Origin: CAVEFW01 sp963643505
Lineage (GTDB): Bacteria > Actinomycetota > Coriobacteriia > Coriobacteriales > Eggerthellaceae
Assembly: GCA_963643505.1 (NCBI GenBank)
Contig: CAVIKF010000001.1
Coordinates: 62,001-126,000 of the forward strand
Length of the DNA stretch: 64,000 bases
Reading direction: 5' to 3'
Position numbers and translations under genes: made by a program
Part shown: positions 61,399-64,000 of the stretch, piece after piece
How the letters are laid out: each line of letters starts with the position of its first letter
Position numbering within the stretch: the first letter of the stretch is position 1
Notes under the pieces: generated by a model
Database searches by the model: none
The model's input: only the letters and a program-made list of their open reading frames with translations
What the model was told of the DNA's origin: nothing

Positions 61399-61986
61399 AT
61401 GAGTGATACCGTAACGACCGTTCTCCTGTGTGGTGTAGGCGGCCAAGGAACCATCCTCGCAGCTGATCTTCTCGCTCGTGTGGCCATTGCCGCAGGAGTC
61501 GATGTGAAGGTCTCCGAAATCCATGGCATGGCCCAACGTGGCGGCGCCGTTACCACCGTGGTACGCTTCGGTGCTAATGTCAAGTCCATGGTCACCGACA
61601 CGGGACGGGCAGACTGCGTCGTCTCCTTCGAGAAGATGGAGGCCCTTCGCAATATCTCCTTCTGCAAAGCTGACGGACTTTTGCTCGTCAACGACGAGGT
61701 CATAAAACCCCAGTCGGTCGCGACGGGCAAGGCCGACCTGCCGACTGACATGGACGCACAACTCGCAGACGCAAACGCACTCGTCATCCCGGCTGCCGAT
61801 CTCGCACGAGAGGCCGGCACCGTGAAGGCAGCCAATGTCGTCTTGCTCGGAGCGCTCTCCACGCGCCTTGATTTCTCCGAGGAAATTTGGAAAGAGTGCA
61901 TTGAGAAACGTGTGCCGGCCAAGTTCCTCAAGGAGAACCTCGCATCGTTTGACAGCGGTCTCGCCTTCGCTATGTCCTCCAACTAG
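61399..61986 (+). CDS. iorB: Indolepyruvate:ferredoxin oxidoreductase beta subunit
   Basis: Gamma-like domain partner of IorA. VLLCGVGGQGTILAADLLA and SEIHGMAQRGGAVTTVVRFG are the family motifs for CoA and thiamine-domain contact. 195 residues, normal. ATG 61399 follows AGGGAGG; in-frame codons further upstream lie inside iorA. With IorA it forms the active complex and supplies reduced ferredoxin, the likely fuel for the Ech hydrogenase encoded 5.6 kb upstream. Confidence 0.94.
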   Translation: MSDTVTTVLLCGVGGQGTILAADLLARVAIAAGVDVKVSEIHGMAQRGGAVTTVVRFGANVKSMVTDTGRADCVVSFEKMEALRNISFCKADGLLLVNDEVIKPQSVATGKADLPTDMDAQLADANALVIPAADLAREAGTVKAANVVLLGALSTRLDFSEEIWKECIEKRVPAKFLKENLASFDSGLAFAMSSN

Positions 61987-62001
61987 CCATCTTGCAAACC
62001 C

Positions 62002-63054
62002 GTGGCCACGTCTTCTCGTATCGACATGCAAGGTCAGTCGCCCGACCAGGCATCTGACCTTTATTTTTCCTCGCTTACAAGCAAAACAGAGGGGGAAGGA
62101 ACCCCACTCGTCAGTCGTTTTGCGCCTTCCCCTACCGGCCGGATGCATGCAGGAAACATTTTCGCCTCCCTTGTCACTTGGCTCCTTGCCCATAAATCCG
62201 GCGGATCGGTCGTTTTGCGCATCGAGGACCTTGATAGGGACCGCTCGAAGCAGCACTTCATCGATTTGGCAATGAACGACTATGAGATGTTGGGGCTTGT
62301 CTGGGACGACGGTCCGTATTTCCAACGGGATCGCGATGCGTTTTACGAGCGCTCATATGACCTATTGAATGAGAGGGGATTGGTCTATCCCTGCTTTTGC
62401 ACGCGCGCCGACCTCCATGCTGCCTCAGCTCCCCATCTTGGTCAGATGTCGGTATATCCCGGGTATTGCCGCGATCTTACTCCAGACGAGATCACGCAAA
62501 AAACGGAAGAGGCCCTCAAGGCGGGACGCCTCGGCCCCTCATATCGTATTCGAGTTCCGCACCCCGATGGCGAACTCGACAAGCAGGACTTTTTCGACGT
62601 CTTCCAAGGAAATTGCTCGTTTTCCCTTGCTACGGATTCGGGAGACTTCGTAATTCGACGCTCGGACCTTGCGTTTGCCTACCAACTTGCCGTCGTCCTC
62701 GATGATGCCGACCAGGGGGTCTCCGTCGTCGCGCGCGGCATCGACCTTCTCGACTCCGTGCCGCGGCAACGCTACCTCCAAAGCCTCCTCGGACTTCCTC
62801 ACCCCTGCTATGCCCACATCCCCTTGCTTGTTGCGCCTGATGGACGTCGTCTTGCCAAGCGCAACCACGATGCAGGTGTAGACGCCCTGATAGAACGATT
62901 CAAGACTCCAGAGGGCATTCTCGGGCACATAGCAGGCATAACCGGGATATCTTCCACGTGCGCGCCACAATCTCTCGAAGAGCTGCTCGAAAGGTTCGAC
63001 CCAGATGCCTTGCGACTCCAATGGCAAGGGCGAATTTCGATACCTTGGCACTAG
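62002..63054 (+). CDS. gluQ: Glutamyl-Q tRNA(Asp) synthetase (GluQ-RS)
   Basis: Truncated glutamyl-tRNA synthetase paralogue that attaches glutamate to queuosine in tRNA-Asp. The class I motif is RFAPSPTGRMHAGN, the zinc ligands are CFCTR and YPGYC, and the KMSKS equivalent is RLAKRN; the anticodon-binding domain of GltX is missing. 350 residues, longer than usual by a 36-residue N-terminal lead. GTG 62002 lacks a ribosome-binding site; ATG 62026 would shorten the lead. A full GltX is expected elsewhere. Confidence 0.87.
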   Translation: MATSSRIDMQGQSPDQASDLYFSSLTSKTEGEGTPLVSRFAPSPTGRMHAGNIFASLVTWLLAHKSGGSVVLRIEDLDRDRSKQHFIDLAMNDYEMLGLVWDDGPYFQRDRDAFYERSYDLLNERGLVYPCFCTRADLHAASAPHLGQMSVYPGYCRDLTPDEITQKTEEALKAGRLGPSYRIRVPHPDGELDKQDFFDVFQGNCSFSLATDSGDFVIRRSDLAFAYQLAVVLDDADQGVSVVARGIDLLDSVPRQRYLQSLLGLPHPCYAHIPLLVAPDGRRLAKRNHDAGVDALIERFKTPEGILGHIAGITGISSTCAPQSLEELLERFDPDALRLQWQGRISIPWH

Positions 63055-63060
63055 AGTTGA

Positions 63061-63152
63061 ACGGGGGACGGAGGAGTGTTCATTTGGACGTTGAACGGGG
63101 GACGGAGGAGTGTTCATTTTGGGGGACGAAACGGGGGACGGAGGAGTGTTCA
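63061..63152 (+). repeat. Three copies of a 22-base REP-like repeat after gluQ
   Basis: Cores at 63061-63082, 63095-63116 and 63131-63152 share a G-rich unit ACGGGGGACGG-AGGAGTGTTCA; copies 1 and 2 are preceded by GTTGA, so TGAAC and GTTCA form inverted ends. Spacing is 34 and 36 bases. GGGGATTGGC then occurs twice at 63181-63203. Resembles intergenic repeats mobilised by REP-associated transposases; none is in the window. Confidence 0.8.
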
Positions 63153-63223
63153 ATTTCAAGATTTCGATTCCTTGACGCTAGGGGATTGGCGTAAGGGGAT
63201 TGGCACACATAAAGCACGTAATC

Positions 63224-63319
63224 TAACACGAGCGCGACCTGCCCGCCGAATGCTATAACACGAGCGCGACCTGCCCGCCGAATGCTATAACACGAGCGCG
63301 ACCTGCCCGCCGAATGCTA
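63224..63319 (-). repeat. Three perfect 32-bp tandem copies at the menA 3' end
   Basis: Units 63224-63255, 63256-63287 and 63288-63319 are identical. On the minus strand each starts with TAG and then codes, in one frame, for AFGGQVALVL; the first copy read is the real C-terminus of the menA-like protein and the stop codon is the first triplet of the next copy. The period is not a multiple of three, so successive copies fall in different frames. Confidence 0.95.
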
Positions 63320-64000
63320 TGGCGAGGCTGTAGAAGGCTCCCAACACGATATTGAGCGTCACAACCTGTCCCATAGCGGGACCGCGCGTCTTCATAACCA
63401 AGGGGTTGTTCCACAAAGCCTTGAAACCAGGGATCAAAGCAAGGACCATCAGTAGGCAAATCATCAACCCGCCAGGGAAAAGCACCGACGTCAACACAAT
63501 GGCCGAAAGCACAATCACCAGCATATAAACGCGATAGGCAACAACGGCCTTTTTGCGACCTAAGACGACGGACATGGTCTTTCGTGAGGCTTCTATGTCC
63601 TTTTCGATATCGCACGTGTTGTTCGTCATGTTGATAAGTCCGATGGACAGGATAAGTGGCAAGGAGACCAACAAATAGACCCAACTGAACTCCCCGATAA
63701 GCACATAGCATGTTGCAAGTGTGATGAGACCGCCCATGGTAAACCCGCTTACGAACTCGCCCAAGGGGAGATAGGAAAGGGGAGTCTTGCCTACGGAATA
63801 GAGCACGATGACGAGCGCCGCGACAACGCCGATGGCAAGCGTGACCCAACTGCTCCTGGCCACCACAGTAAGACCGAGCACAAACGCCACCGCCATAAGA
63901 ACGACGAAATACCGCAACACAGCAGCAGGATCGACGTTGTTGTAAACAAGTACCGCATCGGTAGGGTCAAGTTGGTTGTCAAGGGTATCCGTCCCCTTGC
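63285..64000 (-). CDS. menA: UbiA-family prenyltransferase, MenA-like (5' end outside window)
   Basis: Membrane enzyme attaching a polyprenyl chain to a quinone precursor, most likely 1,4-dihydroxy-2-naphthoate in menaquinone synthesis. The frame is open to the window edge, so the N-terminus is missing. Visible: GTDTLDNQLDP and VYNNVDP near the edge, multiple membrane helices, and the second acidic site NNTCDIEKDIEASRKT. About 238 codons are present. The C-terminus IAFGGQVALVL is encoded by the first of three tandem 32-bp copies. Internal GTG 63920 is not the true start. Confidence 0.87.
   Translation of the reverse strand, partial: KGTDTLDNQLDPTDAVLVYNNVDPAAVLRYFVVLMAVAFVLGLTVVARSSWVTLAIGVVAALVIVLYSVGKTPLSYLPLGEFVSGFTMGGLITLATCYVLIGEFSWVYLLVSLPLILSIGLINMTNNTCDIEKDIEASRKTMSVVLGRKKAVVAYRVYMLVIVLSAIVLTSVLFPGGLMICLLMVLALIPGFKALWNNPLVMKTRGPAMGQVVTLNIVLGAFYSLAIAFGGQVALVL

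Noticed and set aside
63061..63319. CRISPR array
   Set aside because: The repeats are either directly abutting (32-bp units) or separated by short unequal gaps, with no spacers of uniform length and no cas genes.

Overview
This 64 kb window is a dense, mostly plus-strand stretch of a bacterial chromosome. Gene content and order (lepA-dusB-hemW, hrcA-dnaJ-rsmE-mtaB-phoH-ybeY-era, DUF177-rpmF-plsX-rnc-smc-ftsY-ffh-rpsP-khpA-rimM-trmD), frequent TTG/GTG starts, an Ech-type hydrogenase, IorAB and a menaquinone-type UbiA prenyltransferase suggest an anaerobic actinomycete of class Coriobacteriia, most likely an Eggerthella relative. That placement is inferred from memory of gene neighbourhoods; no database search was run.

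Layout. 1-5.3 kb: translation factor LepA, DusB, HemW, a TatD nuclease. 5.4-6.4 kb: cysteine synthase. 6.6-13.7 kb: a heat-shock and RNA-quality block (hrcA behind a CIRCE operator, dnaJ, rsmE, mtaB, phoH, ybeY, era). 13.9-24.5 kb: ribosome, lipid and secretion core (coiled-coil protein, DUF177, rpmF, plsX, rnc, smc, ftsY, ffh, rpsP, khpA), then rimM, trmD, lepB, glyQ and glyS to 29.6 kb. 29.6-33.3 kb: a metal-homeostasis island: an IS3-type remnant, mntP on the minus strand under a yybP-ykoY manganese riboswitch, and a divergent zinc/cadmium efflux operon (ArsR-type sensor, free-standing HMA protein, P1B ATPase) behind a near-consensus promoter with two phased operators. 33.5-38.3 kb: glf, a family 2 glycosyltransferase, dinB, degV. 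38.6-43 kb: ileS-lspA-rluD. 43.2-48.2 kb: tRNA-Pro, coaBC, a gene with a Fic-type winged-helix end, a deformylase-like protein, an unusual disordered/Tudor-like protein, and a SpoU methyltransferase. 48.4-54 kb: complete echABCDEF operon. 54.1-59.7 kb: pgsA, a VanW-domain envelope protein, an ACT protein, a D-Ala-D-Ala carboxypeptidase, an FHA protein. 59.7-63.1 kb: iorAB and gluQ. 63.1-64 kb: repeats and the 3' part of a menA-like gene that runs off the window.

How it fits together. IorAB would reduce ferredoxin from aryl-pyruvates formed in amino-acid fermentation, and Ech could oxidise that ferredoxin to H2 while moving ions across the membrane. The large-subunit [NiFe] ligands are intact, so this reads as a true hydrogenase. 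Mn2+ and Zn2+ export genes are controlled by adjacent but different devices: an RNA sensor and a protein sensor.

Less ordinary items: an FtsY whose acidic region is at the C-terminus; a Tudor-like protein between a basic RDG-rich arm and an acidic tail; a deformylase-like protein reading HSIDH instead of HExxH; a 32-bp exact match between the tails of echD and echF; and a recurring pattern of short tandem duplications covering gene 3' ends and stop codons (cysK, zntA, degV, and three perfect 32-bp copies at menA). No CRISPR array, prophage, rRNA operon or complete insertion sequence was seen.
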